A DNA stretch of 64,000 nucleotides from Haloarchaeobius iranensis (GCF_900103505.1 NZ_FNIA01000006.1:124001-188000); one strand, 5' to 3'. Positions 1 through 9,444 are shown, counted from the stretch's first letter. Program-made: numbers and translations. The notes: generated from the letters alone by a model not told the origin.

Positions 1-1
1 G

Positions 2-274
2 CAGGCAGTCGTCGAGGAACTGCGCCGGCTCTCCGAGAAGGGCGGCGAGGAGGGCACGGCGGCGAACGTCGGCCACGACCTCGTCACGGAACGCTGTCTC
101 GTCGTCGACACGGAGGAATCGTACGCAGACGACGCCATCGTCGAACTCGCCCGCGAGGGCCACGCCGCGTACGTCGTCACCAACGACCTGCCCCTGCGCG
201 ACCGCGTCCTCGACGCGGGCGTTCCGGTAATAGCTTTACGGGGCAAGAACAAACTTGCAATAACTCAACCATAA
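2..274 (+). CDS. PIN-domain protein (FCF1/VapC9-like), 5' end outside window
   Basis: Only the C-terminal 90 codons are visible, ending at TAA 272-274. The part seen carries late PIN-fold features: an acidic SYADD-I-V-ELA helix and a YVVTNDLPLRDRV segment, followed by a conserved tail GVPVIALRGKNKLAI. This matches archaeal PIN proteins related to the rRNA-processing nuclease FCF1. Such proteins are Mg-dependent ribonucleases, or inactive relatives. The stop lies 4 bp before rpo7 on the same strand, so it is probably co-transcribed with the rpo7-spt4 cluster. The catalytic N-terminal half is not visible, so activity cannot be judged. Confidence 0.8.
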   Translation, partial: QAVVEELRRLSEKGGEEGTAANVGHDLVTERCLVVDTEESYADDAIVELAREGHAAYVVTNDLPLRDRVLDAGVPVIALRGKNKLAITQP

Positions 275-278
275 ACAG

Positions 279-848
279 ATGTACAAACGCGTCAGGCTCA
301 AGGACACGGTCGAGGTGCCGCCGGAGGAGCTCGGGGACGTCAGCCCGGACCTCGTGAAGAAACTGCTGCAGGACAAGCTCGAAGGTCGCATGGACGAGGA
401 CGTCGGGAGCGTCGTCACCGTCACGAAGGTGCACGACATCGGCGAGGGGACCGTCCTCCCGAACCGCCCGGGCGTCTACTACGAGGCGGACTTCGACGCG
501 GTCACGTTCGACCCGAAGATGCAGGAGGTCGTCGACGGGACCGTCGTCGAGGTCGTCGAGTTCGGTGCCTTCGTCGGCATCGGCCCGGTCGACGGGCTGC
601 TCCACGTCTCGCAGATCTCCGACGAGTACCTCGCCTTCGACCACGAGAACCAGCAGCTCGCCTCCAGCGAGTCCAACCGAACGCTCGGCGTCGACGACGC
701 CGTCCGAGCGCGCATCGTCACCAAGAGCATCGACGAGCGCAACCCGCGGGACTCGAAGATCGGGCTGACGGCGAAACAGCCCGGCCTCGGCAAGCACGGC
801 TGGCTCGAGGACGACAGACAGAAGCGCGAAGCGCAGGCGGGTGATTAG
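279..848 (+). CDS. rpo7: DNA-directed RNA polymerase subunit Rpo7 (RpoE')
   Basis: 189 aa, the usual size for archaeal Rpo7. The N-terminal half (about 1-80, starting MYKRVRLKDTVEVPP) is the RNP-like tip domain. Residues about 82-165 form an S1-type OB fold (DGTVVEVVEFGAFVGIGPVDGLLHVSQ). With Rpo4 it forms the polymerase stalk that binds emerging RNA and aids promoter opening. Its TAG stop is immediately followed by the ATG of spt4 at 849, so the two are translationally linked. Confidence 0.96.
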   Translation: MYKRVRLKDTVEVPPEELGDVSPDLVKKLLQDKLEGRMDEDVGSVVTVTKVHDIGEGTVLPNRPGVYYEADFDAVTFDPKMQEVVDGTVVEVVEFGAFVGIGPVDGLLHVSQISDEYLAFDHENQQLASSESNRTLGVDDAVRARIVTKSIDERNPRDSKIGLTAKQPGLGKHGWLEDDRQKREAQAGD

Positions 849-1046
849 ATGGCCCAAGACAGAGTCGTCTGCCGCGAGTGCCACCGGGTGAACGAGCCGA
901 ACAACGCGACGTGTGAGTCCTGTGGCTCCAGCTCGCTGACGGAGGACTGGGCGGGCTACGTCATCATCGCCCACCCCGAGCGCTCCGACATCGCCACCGA
1001 GATGGAGGTCACCGAGCCCGGCAAGTACGCCCTGAAGGTTCGGTGA
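849..1046 (+). CDS. spt4: Transcription elongation factor Spt4 (RpoE'')
   Basis: 65 aa zinc protein. Two CxxC pairs (C8/C11 and C22/C25) form the N-terminal zinc ribbon, followed by the EDWAGYVIIAHPERSDIA segment typical of Spt4. It pairs with Spt5 to clamp RNA polymerase during elongation. The gene abuts rpo7 upstream and is one base from the GTG of the next gene, an arrangement common in archaea. Confidence 0.95.
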   Translation: MAQDRVVCRECHRVNEPNNATCESCGSSSLTEDWAGYVIIAHPERSDIATEMEVTEPGKYALKVR

Positions 1047-1047
1047 C

Positions 1048-1590
1048 GTGAGCGGGGACAGCGACGGAACGGTCGTGCTCACGCTCCCCGAGTCGCTCCG
1101 CAGCGCGTTCAAGGAGCCGCTGGGACCGGTCGAGACCGACGCGAACACCCTTCTGCAGGACGTCACCGGGCCGCTCGTCGCGGTCGGCGACATCGTCACC
1201 TACCACTTCGTGCGCGCCGGGCGACAGCCGGACGTAGCCCTGGTCGACGAGCGGACGAAACGCGCGCCCGTCGACGAGGCCGTCCGCGAGGCGGTCGTCG
1301 ACGCGGACGTCACCGTGCCGAACCCGGCCGGGACCATCACCGCGGAGCTACTCGTCGCGCTTCGCGAGGCGCTCGCCGACGGCGAGGCGACGACCATCTT
1401 CGTCGACGGCGAGGAGGACCTCGCGACCCTGCCCGCGGTACTGCTCGCGCCCGACGGTGCGAGCGTCGTCTACGGACAGCCCGACGAGGGGATGGTCCAC
1501 GTCGAGGTAACGCCGGAGAACAAACGCGAGATGCGGTCGTTGCTCGACCGGATGGACGGCGACCACGAACGGGTCGCCGAGCTGCTCTAG
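1048..1590 (+). CDS. GTP-dependent dephospho-CoA kinase (DUF359 family)
   Basis: 180 aa, starting at GTG 1048, one base after the spt4 stop. The motifs LVAVGDIVT (about 43-51), PNPAGTIT, DGEEDLATLP and YGQPDEGMV are those of the archaeal GTP-dependent dephospho-CoA kinase family, which does the last step of coenzyme A synthesis. The family is often linked to spt4 and rps24e. The 3' end overlaps the convergent transducer gene by 4 bp (1587-1590). Confidence 0.9.
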   Translation: MSGDSDGTVVLTLPESLRSAFKEPLGPVETDANTLLQDVTGPLVAVGDIVTYHFVRAGRQPDVALVDERTKRAPVDEAVREAVVDADVTVPNPAGTITAELLVALREALADGEATTIFVDGEEDLATLPAVLLAPDGASVVYGQPDEGMVHVEVTPENKREMRSLLDRMDGDHERVAELL

Positions 1591-4040
1591 TCCTCGTCCG
1601 CACCTTCGCCGAACTCGAACTCCACGTCGTCAGCCGCGGGCTCGTCGGCCGGACCGTCCAGCACCGTCCCCGGGTCGTCCCCTGCCGGGTCCTGCGTCGG
1701 CTGGCCGTCGAGCGAGTCCTCGAGCTGCAGTTCCTCGCCGAGCAGGCCCTCCGCACTGTCGGAGGCGTCCGTATCGAAGCGGTCGAGCGCCTCGCTCAGG
1801 CGGGACGCCTGCTGGCTGAGCGAGCCGGCGCTGTTGGACACTTCGGTGAGCGCGGTGGTCTGCTCCTCCGCGGCGGCGGCGACGTTCTCGGCCTCGCTGG
1901 TGGTCTCCTCGGAGATGGTCGCCGCGTCGTCGACCATCGCCACGACCTCCTCCGTCGACGCTGCCTGCTGTTCGGTCGCCGCCGATATCTCCTGGACGCC
2001 CGTGTTCGTCTCCTGGGCGTACTCGGCGATCTCGTCCAGTGCGTCGGCCGCCCGTTCGACCGACTCGACGTTCTGTGAGACACGTGCCGCCGTGTTCTCG
2101 ACCTCCTCGGCGGTCTCGTCGGTCTGCTCCTGGATGCGCTCGAGGCGTTCCTCGATGTCCTCGGCGGCCTCCTTCGTGTCCTCGGCCAGCTCTTTGACCT
2201 GCTGGGCGACGACCGCGAACCCTTCACCCTCCCCGTCGGCGTTGCCGCCGGCACCCCGCGATGCCTCGATGTTCGCGTTCAGTGCGAGCATGTTCGTCTC
2301 CTTCGCGAGGTCGGTAATGAACTCGGTCAGCTCGTCGATCTGCTGCATCTCGGCCTTGAGCTGGTCGATGGCGTCGACGGCCGATTCGGAGTCCGTCTCG
2401 ATCTCGCGCATCCCTTCGATGGCGTCCCCGGCGGCGTCACGACCGGCACGGCCGGTCTCGGCGGTCCGTTCGGCGATGTCGGCGACCTCGTTCGAGGAGG
2501 CCGCGATCTCCTCGGTGGTCGTCGAGAGACTCTCCATCTCGCCGCTGACGTTCTGGAGGCTCTGGTTCTGCCGTTCCGCCCCGTCCGAAATCTCCTGGAT
2601 GGACTCAGTGACCTGCTCGGACGCGGAGCGGACCTCCTCGCTGGAGGCCGTCACCTGTTCGGACGCAGTCGCGACCTCGCTCGCGAAGCGCTTGAGGCGC
2701 TCGACGGTCGTCTCGATCTCGCCGATCATCTGGTTGAACTCGGTCGCGATGTCGCTCATCGCGTCGGACTTGGACTCGGCGTTCATGCGGGCGGTGAAGT
2801 CACCGTCCCCGCAGGACTGCATCACCCGGGCGTACTGGTCGGCCTTCTGCTCCAGATGGCGGTTCATCTCCTCCGCCTCGGCCTGGGCGAGTTCGGCGGC
2901 TTCACGGGCCTCGTTTGCGTTCTGTATCTGCTCGCGCAGGGCGTCGCGCATGGACGCGAAGCCGGCGTACAGCTGGCCGATGTTGTCGATCCGGCCGGTC
3001 TCGAAGTCGACGTTCAGGTCGCCCTCCTCCATCTTCTCGGCCTTGCTGCGCAGGCGGTCGATGGAGGCCGACGTGTTCCGACCGAGCACCGCGCCGACGA
3101 GACCGATGAGCAGGACGATGCCACCGGTGACGTACAGCCCGTTCTGGGAGATGTCGGAGACGACGCCGTAGGCATCGTCCTGGGGCTTGTGGACCGCGAC
3201 AACCCAGTCAGTGCCCTCGACCGGTGCGTAGCCGACCACGTAGCCGCCTCTGAGACCGTACGAACTGCTGTCGAGGACGCTGTCGGGCGAGCTGGTGGTG
3301 AGCGCCGCGCTGTCGTTGCTGCTGCCGCCGGCGACCCCGGTGATGTCCCCGGCACGGTTCGCGTCGTAGGTCTGGCCGAAGAACAGCGACGCGAACTGGT
3401 CGTCGAAGAGGATGTTCCGGTCGCTGTCCATGACGAGGGTCGCGCCGGAGTCGCCGACGGTACCGCGCAGGTTCAGCGAGTAGGCGTCGGCACTCATCGT
3501 CAGGAGGATGGCGTGTCCGTCACCGGTCGCCGCGGCGTAGGTGACCGCCTGCAGCTGGCCGTTCTGGTAGACGTCGACCATCCGGGGGTTCTCGGTCCCT
3601 TCGATACCGTCGAGTGCGCTGGTGGACGACATCCCGATGCTGTCGACGCTCTGGCCCTCGAGCCCGCGCGTGCTCGCCTCTATCGTCCGGTCGTCGAGGC
3701 TGATGTACTCGATAGCCTCGACGTCCTCGAGCGTGCTGCGCTGTGAGAGCATCGACGAGATACGGGAGATGTTGCCGCGCTCGACCGTCTCGGACGTCGA
3801 CATGATACGGGTCAGCTGTTGGTTCCGTTCGTTCCACTTCGCCAGCTCGTTCGCCTCCTGATTCGCGAGGATGGCGTACTCGTCGTTGGTCCCCTGTTTG
3901 ACCTCCTGTTCGACCTGCGCGGTCGCGGCGAGCCCGACCGCGCCGACGACGACGCCGAGGAGAACGAGTGCGATTGCGAACTTCAATGCATACCGTTTCC
4001 GAATCGCGTTCGGAACGAGCATCCGCACGAACTGGAACAT
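1587..4040 (-). CDS. Methyl-accepting chemotaxis protein (halobacterial transducer, membrane-bound)
   Basis: 817 aa. A membrane segment at about 20-42 and another at about 305-325 (GLYVTGGIVLLIGLVGAVLG) flank a roughly 260-residue extracellular dCache-like sensor. A HAMP linker follows, then a long coiled-coil signalling domain. Its hairpin tip (FAVVAQQVKELAEDTKEAA) is the CheA/CheW contact region. The acidic tail after about 750 is typical of haloarchaeal transducers. The ligand cannot be read from sequence. The gene runs against its neighbours, sits inside an otherwise translation-related cluster and has its own TATA box. Confidence 0.95.
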   Translation of the reverse strand: MFQFVRMLVPNAIRKRYALKFAIALVLLGVVVGAVGLAATAQVEQEVKQGTNDEYAILANQEANELAKWNERNQQLTRIMSTSETVERGNISRISSMLSQRSTLEDVEAIEYISLDDRTIEASTRGLEGQSVDSIGMSSTSALDGIEGTENPRMVDVYQNGQLQAVTYAAATGDGHAILLTMSADAYSLNLRGTVGDSGATLVMDSDRNILFDDQFASLFFGQTYDANRAGDITGVAGGSSNDSAALTTSSPDSVLDSSSYGLRGGYVVGYAPVEGTDWVVAVHKPQDDAYGVVSDISQNGLYVTGGIVLLIGLVGAVLGRNTSASIDRLRSKAEKMEEGDLNVDFETGRIDNIGQLYAGFASMRDALREQIQNANEAREAAELAQAEAEEMNRHLEQKADQYARVMQSCGDGDFTARMNAESKSDAMSDIATEFNQMIGEIETTVERLKRFASEVATASEQVTASSEEVRSASEQVTESIQEISDGAERQNQSLQNVSGEMESLSTTTEEIAASSNEVADIAERTAETGRAGRDAAGDAIEGMREIETDSESAVDAIDQLKAEMQQIDELTEFITDLAKETNMLALNANIEASRGAGGNADGEGEGFAVVAQQVKELAEDTKEAAEDIEERLERIQEQTDETAEEVENTAARVSQNVESVERAADALDEIAEYAQETNTGVQEISAATEQQAASTEEVVAMVDDAATISEETTSEAENVAAAAEEQTTALTEVSNSAGSLSQQASRLSEALDRFDTDASDSAEGLLGEELQLEDSLDGQPTQDPAGDDPGTVLDGPADEPAADDVEFEFGEGADED

Positions 4041-4061
4041 ACAGTTGAATTCAGTGGGTGA

Positions 4062-4070
4062 TTGATAAAG
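4062..4070 (-). promoter_or_regulatory. TATA box of the transducer gene
   Basis: Minus-strand CTTTATCAA is centred about 26 nt before the transducer ATG at 4040. This predicts a leaderless or nearly leaderless transcript. Position and composition only; no experimental data. Confidence 0.55.
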
Positions 4071-4213
4071 CTCTCGGCAGTTATTGTCACTCGAACCGAA
4101 CTACGGTACCGAGGACCGTGGAGAACGTCGGCAGGGAACGTCGCTACTGCTCGCCAGGTCGTTCGCCGCCGGTCACCAGTCGCCTCAGCGGTCGAACCTC
4201 CCACTTCGAAATC

Positions 4214-4221
4214 CTTTTACC
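4214..4221 (+). promoter_or_regulatory. TATA box of the rps24e operon
   Basis: CTTTTACC, about 34-41 nt before the rps24e ATG at 4255, is the only AT-rich stretch in the spacer on this strand. It indicates that rps24e-rps27ae-kae1/bud32 has its own promoter, separate from the rpo7 group. Confidence 0.45.
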
Positions 4222-4254
4222 CGCTTCGCGGGGTAGATTAGGTAACTGGATACC

Positions 4255-4566
4255 ATGGACATCGAGATACTCTCTGAGGAGGAGAACCCCATGTTGCACC
4301 GAACGGACGTGAAGTTCGAGATGGTTCACGAGGAAGCGACCCCGTCTCGTCTTTCGGTTCGCGACAGCCTCGCGGCGATGTTGAACAAGGACGCGGACGA
4401 GGTCGTCATCCGCACGCTCGACACGAAGTTCGGGATGCGCAAGACCGTCGGCCACGCGAAGGTGTACGACACCGCAGAGCGCGCCCGCGACGTCGAACAG
4501 GACCACATGCTCGACCGCAACAAGATCGTCGCCGACGAGGCCGGCGAGGAAGCCGAGGAGGCCTGA
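4255..4566 (+). CDS. rps24e: 30S ribosomal protein S24e
   Basis: 103 aa. [16 protein letters not shown] at the N terminus, then [19 protein letters not shown] and [15 protein letters not shown], are hallmark S24e segments. It is a small-subunit protein shared by archaea and eukaryotes. The acidic tail (EAGEEAEEA) is normal for halophiles. It is followed after 2 bp by rps27ae, its standard partner. Confidence 0.96.
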   Translation: MDIEILSEEENPMLHRTDVKFEMVHEEATPSRLSVRDSLAAMLNKDADEVVIRTLDTKFGMRKTVGHAKVYDTAERARDVEQDHMLDRNKIVADEAGEEAEEA

Positions 4567-4568
4567 CG

Positions 4569-4703
4569 ATGGCACGCTACGAGTACTACAACGACGACGG
4601 CGAGGCCGAGCGAGAGCTGTGCCCGCGCTGTGGCGACACGTTCCTCGGCGACTACGGCGACCGCAAACACTGCGGGAAGTGCTCCTACACCGAGTGGGAG
4701 TAG
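4569..4703 (+). CDS. rps27ae: 30S ribosomal protein S27ae
   Basis: 44 aa. Four cysteines in two CxxC pairs (CPRCGDTF and CGKCSYTEW) form the zinc ribbon of archaeal S27ae, beginning [15 protein letters not shown]. It lies between rps24e (2 bp gap) and kae1-bud32, whose ATG follows the TAG stop directly. Length and Cys spacing fit the family exactly. Confidence 0.95.
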   Translation: MARYEYYNDDGEAERELCPRCGDTFLGDYGDRKHCGKCSYTEWE

Positions 4704-6281
4704 ATGCGCGTCCTCGGCGTAGAGGGGACGGCCTGGTGCGCCAGTGCCGCCTGCTACGACGCTGAGGCCGACGCCGTTCTCATCGAATCTGACGCCTACG
4801 AACCGGAGAGCGGCGGCATTCACCCGCGCGAAGCCGCAGAGCACATGCAGGCGGCGCTCCCGGCCGTCGTAGAGCGCGTCCTCGCGCAGGTCGACGGCCC
4901 CATCGACGCCGTCGCGTTCTCGCGTGGTCCCGGTCTGGGACCCTGCCTCCGCATCGTCGGCACCACGGCGCGGGCGCTCGCGGGTTCGCTCGACGTGCCG
5001 CTCGTTGGCGTCAACCACATGGTCGCCCACCTGGAGATCGGGCGCCATCGCTCGGGGTTCTCGTCGCCGGTCTGTCTGAACGCCAGCGGCGCGAACGCCC
5101 ACCTGCTCGGCTACCGTGACGGCCGCTACCGGGTGCTGGGGGAGACGATGGACACCGGCGTCGGCAACGCCATCGACAAGTTCACGCGCCACGTCGGCTG
5201 GTCGCACCCCGGCGGCCCGAAGGTCGAGGCCCACGCCGAGGACGGCGAATTCGTCGACATGCCCTACGTCGTCAAGGGGATGGACTTCTCCTTCTCGGGC
5301 ATCATGTCGGCGGCGAAGCAGGCCTACGACGAGGGGACGCCGGTCGAGGACGTCTGCTTCTCGCTGCAGGAGCACATCTTCGCGATGCTCACGGAGGTCT
5401 CCGAACGTGCGCTGTCGCTGACCGGCAGCGACGAGCTCGTCCTCGGCGGCGGAGTCGGGCAGAACGCCCGCCTCCGCGAGATGCTCGAGGCGATGTGCGA
5501 GCAACGCGGCGCGGACTTCTTCGCGCCCGAACCCCGGTTCCTGCGCGACAACGCTGGCATGATAGCGGTCCTCGGCGCGAAGATGTACGCGGCGGACGAC
5601 ACCCTCGCCGTCTCCGACTCGGGCGTCGACCCGAACTTCCGGCCCGACGAGGTGCCCGTCACCTGGCGCGGCGACGACGAGGACGTGGCCATCGCTCCGG
5701 AGTCCGGGCCCGTTCGCGGTGCCGAGGCGGTCGTCGAGTTCGACGACGACCACGTGACGAAGCGGCGCCTGCCGAAGACGTACCGTCACCCCGAGCTCGA
5801 CGCGACGCTGCGGCGCGACCGCACGGTGCAGGAGGCCCGGCTGACGAGCCTCGCCCGGCGGGCCGGCGTCCCGACACCGGTCGTCCGCGACATCGATGTC
5901 CGGTCGGCGACCATCGAGTTCGAGCACGTCGGCACGGCGGACCTGCGCGACGGCCTCTCGACGGCACGCGTCCGCGACGTTGGCCGTCACCTCGCGACCA
6001 TCCACGACGCCGGCTTCGTCCACGGCGACCCGACGACCAGAAACGTCCGGGTCGCCGGCGACGACGACCGCACCTACCTCGTCGACTTCGGGCTCGGCTA
6101 CCACACCGACCACGTCGAGGACTACGCGATGGACCTGCACGTCTTCGACCAGAGCCTCGTCGGGACTGCCGACGCGCCCGACGAACTGCGGGCCGCCGTC
6201 CGCGACGGCTACCGGGCGGTCGGCGACGGAGCGGTGCTCACGCGGCTACAGGACGTCGAAGGCCGCGGTCGGTACCGGTGA
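4704..6281 (+). CDS. kae1-bud32: Bifunctional tRNA N6-threonylcarbamoyladenosine synthase Kae1/Bud32 (KEOPS)
   Basis: 525 aa fusion. The N-terminal 330 residues are Kae1/TsaD (VLGVEGTAWCASAA start, metal-binding HMVAHLEIGR, FSFSGIMSAAK, ELVLGGGVGQNARLR), which transfers threonylcarbamoyl to A37 of ANN-decoding tRNAs. The C-terminal about 200 residues are the small kinase/ATPase Bud32, with PKTYRHPELD, catalytic FVHGDPTTRNVRV and metal-binding LVDFGLGY. The fusion is common in euryarchaea. It abuts rps27ae with no spacer and ends 4 bp before the convergent regulator. Confidence 0.96.
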   Translation: MRVLGVEGTAWCASAACYDAEADAVLIESDAYEPESGGIHPREAAEHMQAALPAVVERVLAQVDGPIDAVAFSRGPGLGPCLRIVGTTARALAGSLDVPLVGVNHMVAHLEIGRHRSGFSSPVCLNASGANAHLLGYRDGRYRVLGETMDTGVGNAIDKFTRHVGWSHPGGPKVEAHAEDGEFVDMPYVVKGMDFSFSGIMSAAKQAYDEGTPVEDVCFSLQEHIFAMLTEVSERALSLTGSDELVLGGGVGQNARLREMLEAMCEQRGADFFAPEPRFLRDNAGMIAVLGAKMYAADDTLAVSDSGVDPNFRPDEVPVTWRGDDEDVAIAPESGPVRGAEAVVEFDDDHVTKRRLPKTYRHPELDATLRRDRTVQEARLTSLARRAGVPTPVVRDIDVRSATIEFEHVGTADLRDGLSTARVRDVGRHLATIHDAGFVHGDPTTRNVRVAGDDDRTYLVDFGLGYHTDHVEDYAMDLHVFDQSLVGTADAPDELRAAVRDGYRAVGDGAVLTRLQDVEGRGRYR

Positions 6282-6284
6282 GAA

Positions 6285-7292
6285 TCAGGCGGGCCGCTCC
6301 TCGACGTCGGCGCGCTCGCGGATCAGCTCGCGAAGCTCCTCGGCGTCGCGCATCTTCTCGACCTCCTCGCGCTCGACGATAGCGGTGCCGTCGACGGACT
6401 CGCGCTTCGAGCGGTCCACGAAGTACACCGACCGTGTGCGGGTCACGTCGCCGATGGACGCCATGATTCTGGCCCGCTTCTCGGCGGCCCTGGTGAACGC
6501 CGAGTGGCCGGTGAGGATGGTGTCCTCGCGAACGTCCCACGCGTCGGCGTCGTCGCTGGCCTCGTGGTCCTCGCTGACGGCCTTGAACGGCGCGCGCGTC
6601 GTCGGGTGGACGTCGAAGCCGACACGGGTCATCACCGTGACCATGGGTTCGTCGTCGGGGTCCGCGTCGGGGTCCTCCGGCGTCGGTTCGGCGTCGCGCA
6701 CCTCGTCGGCGCCGTCTTCGAGCACGTCGACGGGGGCCGTGAGGGGTGCGTCGAACATCTCCTCCAGACGCATCGCGACCTCGACGGAGGCGTTCATGCC
6801 GTCCTCGTACTTCGAGACGGTGCGACGGGAGACGCCGAGCTCGTTGGCGAGCTGGCCGAGGCTCATGTCCTGCTCCTCGCGCTCGTCTGCGAGCAGGTCG
6901 CCATCGATGTTGACGTAGAGGCCGCCGGGCGCGGCGTAGACGAGTGGTGGGACGCCCTCGACGAACAGGCCCATGGCGGTGTCGGGGGCGAAGACGGGCA
7001 CGCCGTGGCGGAAGTACACCACGTCGGACTCCAGGTCCTCGTCGCGGGTCCGGAGGCCGATGACCATCGGGGTCGCGTTGAGGTACGCGCCCAGCCGACG
7101 CATCTCCGCGCCGGTCGCGGCGTCGAACGCGTCGATGTTCGACAGCACCTTCAGGAGGACGAGGTCCTCCCCACGGCGGGCCGCGAGGTCGAAGCTCTTG
7201 GGTCGGATGGCACACCGGTCGCTCACGGCGAAGCCCGCGTCCTGGAGCATTGCTGTGAGGTTACCGACCAGTGCATCCCGGGACATACCCAT
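6285..7292 (-). CDS. HTH-type (Cro/C1) transcriptional regulator, archaeal family
   Basis: About 335 aa from ATG 7292; ATG 7286 (MSRDALVGN) is an equally good start. The N-terminal about 125 residues ([26 protein letters not shown]) resemble the conserved archaeal HTH regulator family. A Cro/C1 helix-turn-helix follows at about 130-165 ([21 protein letters not shown]), then an acidic linker and a C-terminal domain with [17 protein letters not shown]. An AT-rich TATA-like ACATATATG lies 20-28 nt upstream. The target is unknown. It is convergent with kae1-bud32. Confidence 0.85.
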   Translation of the reverse strand: MGMSRDALVGNLTAMLQDAGFAVSDRCAIRPKSFDLAARRGEDLVLLKVLSNIDAFDAATGAEMRRLGAYLNATPMVIGLRTRDEDLESDVVYFRHGVPVFAPDTAMGLFVEGVPPLVYAAPGGLYVNIDGDLLADEREEQDMSLGQLANELGVSRRTVSKYEDGMNASVEVAMRLEEMFDAPLTAPVDVLEDGADEVRDAEPTPEDPDADPDDEPMVTVMTRVGFDVHPTTRAPFKAVSEDHEASDDADAWDVREDTILTGHSAFTRAAEKRARIMASIGDVTRTRSVYFVDRSKRESVDGTAIVEREEVEKMRDAEELRELIRERADVEERPA

Positions 7293-7467
7293 ACGTAATC
7301 GATTCTTCGCATATATGTGTTGTGTCGGGCGCAAACACCCGATGTCCGGTGATTCCGGGCGGACTCGAGGGGAAGGTTCAAGTACCAGGTCAGCCGCGCC
7401 CGCGGGCTCGCGACCCGTCACCACGCTCCCGAAAGCGCTTACCGGACGCCCCCGCTACCCCCGTGCG

Positions 7468-8736
7468 ATGACCGTCATCGGGCTGGACGACACGGACTCC
7501 CGCGAGCTGGGGATGTGCACGACGTACGTCGCCAGCCGCGTCGCGGACCGGGTATCGGCCGCGGGCGGCCGGGTCGTCCGCGTCCTGCTCGTCCGGCTCA
7601 ACCCCGCCGTCGAGCACAAGACGCGGGGGAACGCCGCACTCGCGGTCCACTGCGACCTCCCGCCCGAGCGGGCCGCGGCCATCGCCCGCGAGGAACTCGC
7701 CGTCGCCGAGACCGACGACCCGCGGACGAACCCGGGCTTCGTCGTCGCCCCCGGAAGCCCCGAGCGCGTGTCGGATGGCGTCGCCGCCTTCGCCCGCGAC
7801 GCGCTCCGCGAGATTCACGCCATCGACGACGCCGTCGCCCTCGCCGACGAGTCCGGCTACCGCCACGGCGGCCGGGGCAACGCCCGCGGCACCGTCGGCG
7901 CGCTCGCCGCCGTCGGGGCGTGGGCCGCCTTCGACGACTGGACGTACGAGCAGATCAGCTACCGCGAGCCCGACCGCTTGGGCACGGAGCGCGACGTCGA
8001 CCTGGACTCCCTCTTCGCGGCCGCGGACCGCCACTACCCCGACGCCTGGGACACCGTCGACCGCGTCGAGGGCGAGGCCGTCTGTGTCCCCCGAACACCC
8101 TGCCCAATCCTTCACGGTATCCGCGGCGACGACCCGGACGCGGTCCGCGCGCTCGCGAGCGAGGTTCAGAGCGAACCCGTCCACGACTCGCGGCTGTTCG
8201 TCACCAACCAGGGCACCGACGCCCACCTCGCCGCCGGCGAGCTCGGCGCGCTCGACCCGAAGCGGGGGTGGCGGGTCGACGGCACCGTCCTCGACGAGCC
8301 GGAGACCCGCGAGGGCGGCCACGTCTTCGTCGCGTTCGGCGAGCCGGACGGCCCCCGCGTCGACTGTGCCGCCTTCGAGCCCACCAAACGGTTCCGCGAC
8401 CGCGTCCGCGCGCTCCGGCCCGGCGACCGCCTCACCGTCTGTGGCGAGGTGAGCGACGGCACCCTCAAGCTGGAGAAGTTCGCGGTACGAGAGCTGGACC
8501 GGACCGAGCACGTGACCCCAGCCTGTCCCGACTGCGGCCGGACGATGGAGTCCGCGGGCCGGAACCAGGGCTACCGCTGCCGGGACTGCGGCACTAGCAC
8601 CGATGGCAAGGTCGAGACCACCGTCGAGCGCGACCTCGAACCCGGCTGGTACGAGGTGCCGCCGTGTGCCCGCCGACACGTCGCCAAACCGCTCGTGAGA
8701 GGTGGGTTCGACGCCGAGACGCACCCGGAGCGCTGA
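7468..8736 (+). CDS. tiaS: tRNA(Ile2) 2-agmatinylcytidine synthetase TiaS
   Basis: 422 aa from ATG 7468 (MTVIGLDDTDSRELGMCTTY); the open frame runs further upstream, but this start gives the family N terminus. TiaS attaches agmatine to C34 of tRNA-Ile so that it reads AUA. Visible parts are the DDTD kinase-like motif at the start, the GGRGNARGT region, an OB-fold segment (GDRLTVCGEVSDGTLKLEKFAV) and a C-terminal zinc ribbon with CPDCGRTM and CRDCGTST. The length is normal. Confidence 0.94.
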   Translation: MTVIGLDDTDSRELGMCTTYVASRVADRVSAAGGRVVRVLLVRLNPAVEHKTRGNAALAVHCDLPPERAAAIAREELAVAETDDPRTNPGFVVAPGSPERVSDGVAAFARDALREIHAIDDAVALADESGYRHGGRGNARGTVGALAAVGAWAAFDDWTYEQISYREPDRLGTERDVDLDSLFAAADRHYPDAWDTVDRVEGEAVCVPRTPCPILHGIRGDDPDAVRALASEVQSEPVHDSRLFVTNQGTDAHLAAGELGALDPKRGWRVDGTVLDEPETREGGHVFVAFGEPDGPRVDCAAFEPTKRFRDRVRALRPGDRLTVCGEVSDGTLKLEKFAVRELDRTEHVTPACPDCGRTMESAGRNQGYRCRDCGTSTDGKVETTVERDLEPGWYEVPPCARRHVAKPLVRGGFDAETHPER

Positions 8737-8825
8737 GCTGGGGGATTTCCGATACGGCGCGGAGCTGGCTCGCGTGGCGAAGCCCGCGAGCGAACGGGGG
8801 CTCGTCGGGGCTTGCTCCGACGGTA

Positions 8826-8930
8826 GGACTGAAAGGGGCTGCTGGCTCGGCGAACTCGGGCGAAGTTAGCACCGCAGCGCAGCGAGGAGCGAAACGAGCA
8901 CCGGGAGTCGAGCCAGCAGGGGCTTTCTGG
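8826..8930. repeat. Intergenic repeat element, copy A (GGACTGAAAGGGG ... GGGGCTTTC)
   Basis: This 105-bp element lies in the 354-bp gap between tiaS and the next gene. It opens with GGACTGAAAGGGG (8826-8838) and closes with GGGGCTTTCTGG (8919-8930). Just inside are perfect 11-bp inverted arms, CTGCTGGCTCG (8839-8849) and CGAGCCAGCAG (8909-8919). The interior (GCACCGCAG..CGAGGAGCG) is shared with the copy at 17838-18002. I see no credible ORF in the gap. Confidence 0.75.
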
Positions 8931-9090
8931 CCGTCCTCGTCACCAACGACTCCCACGACCCGGACGGTGTTCCGACTGTGCTCTGTCTCCGATACCTCGC
9001 CAACGGAGATGCAGCCGAGACTCCCAGTCGAAGCGACGGATACGCCCAGCACCGACACCGACAAACCCCTCCCACCCGAACCCCGGTCCA

Positions 9091-9354
9091 ATGACCGACA
9101 CCGTGCAGTGCTGGCTCGTGGAGCGCTCGTTCGGCGACCGGAACCTCGTCACCGTCGTCTACGCGACGGAGGACGGGACGCTGTACCGCCAGCAGGAGCG
9201 CTCGGAGCACGCCGTCCGCCGGTCGCCGGTCACGGCGGGCGCGGAGTTCCCTGCCGACGAGCTGGAGGAGACGCCCGACGAGGAGACCCGCGAGCGCTAC
9301 GCGCTGGAGGCGACCCGCACGGCGGAGTCGTACGAGCCCGACGAGGAGATCTGA
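9091..9354 (+). CDS. Conserved-looking small haloarchaeal protein, function unknown
   Basis: 87 aa, acidic, starting MTDTVQCWLVERSFGDRNLVTVVYATEDGTLYRQQERS. The first about 45 residues look like an antiparallel beta unit, and the tail is charged and probably disordered. There is no membrane segment, signal or metal motif. Codon use is strongly GC3-biased like its neighbours, which supports a real gene. I do not recognise the family and propose no function. Confidence 0.7.
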   Translation: MTDTVQCWLVERSFGDRNLVTVVYATEDGTLYRQQERSEHAVRRSPVTAGAEFPADELEETPDEETRERYALEATRTAESYEPDEEI

Positions 9355-9444
9355 CACCGGGCGCGCATCAGAAGCCCGAACTGATTCCGGCGAAAGATAC
9401 GAAACCGAACACGAGAACTCGTTTTCACCCATATTCGAACTTCT

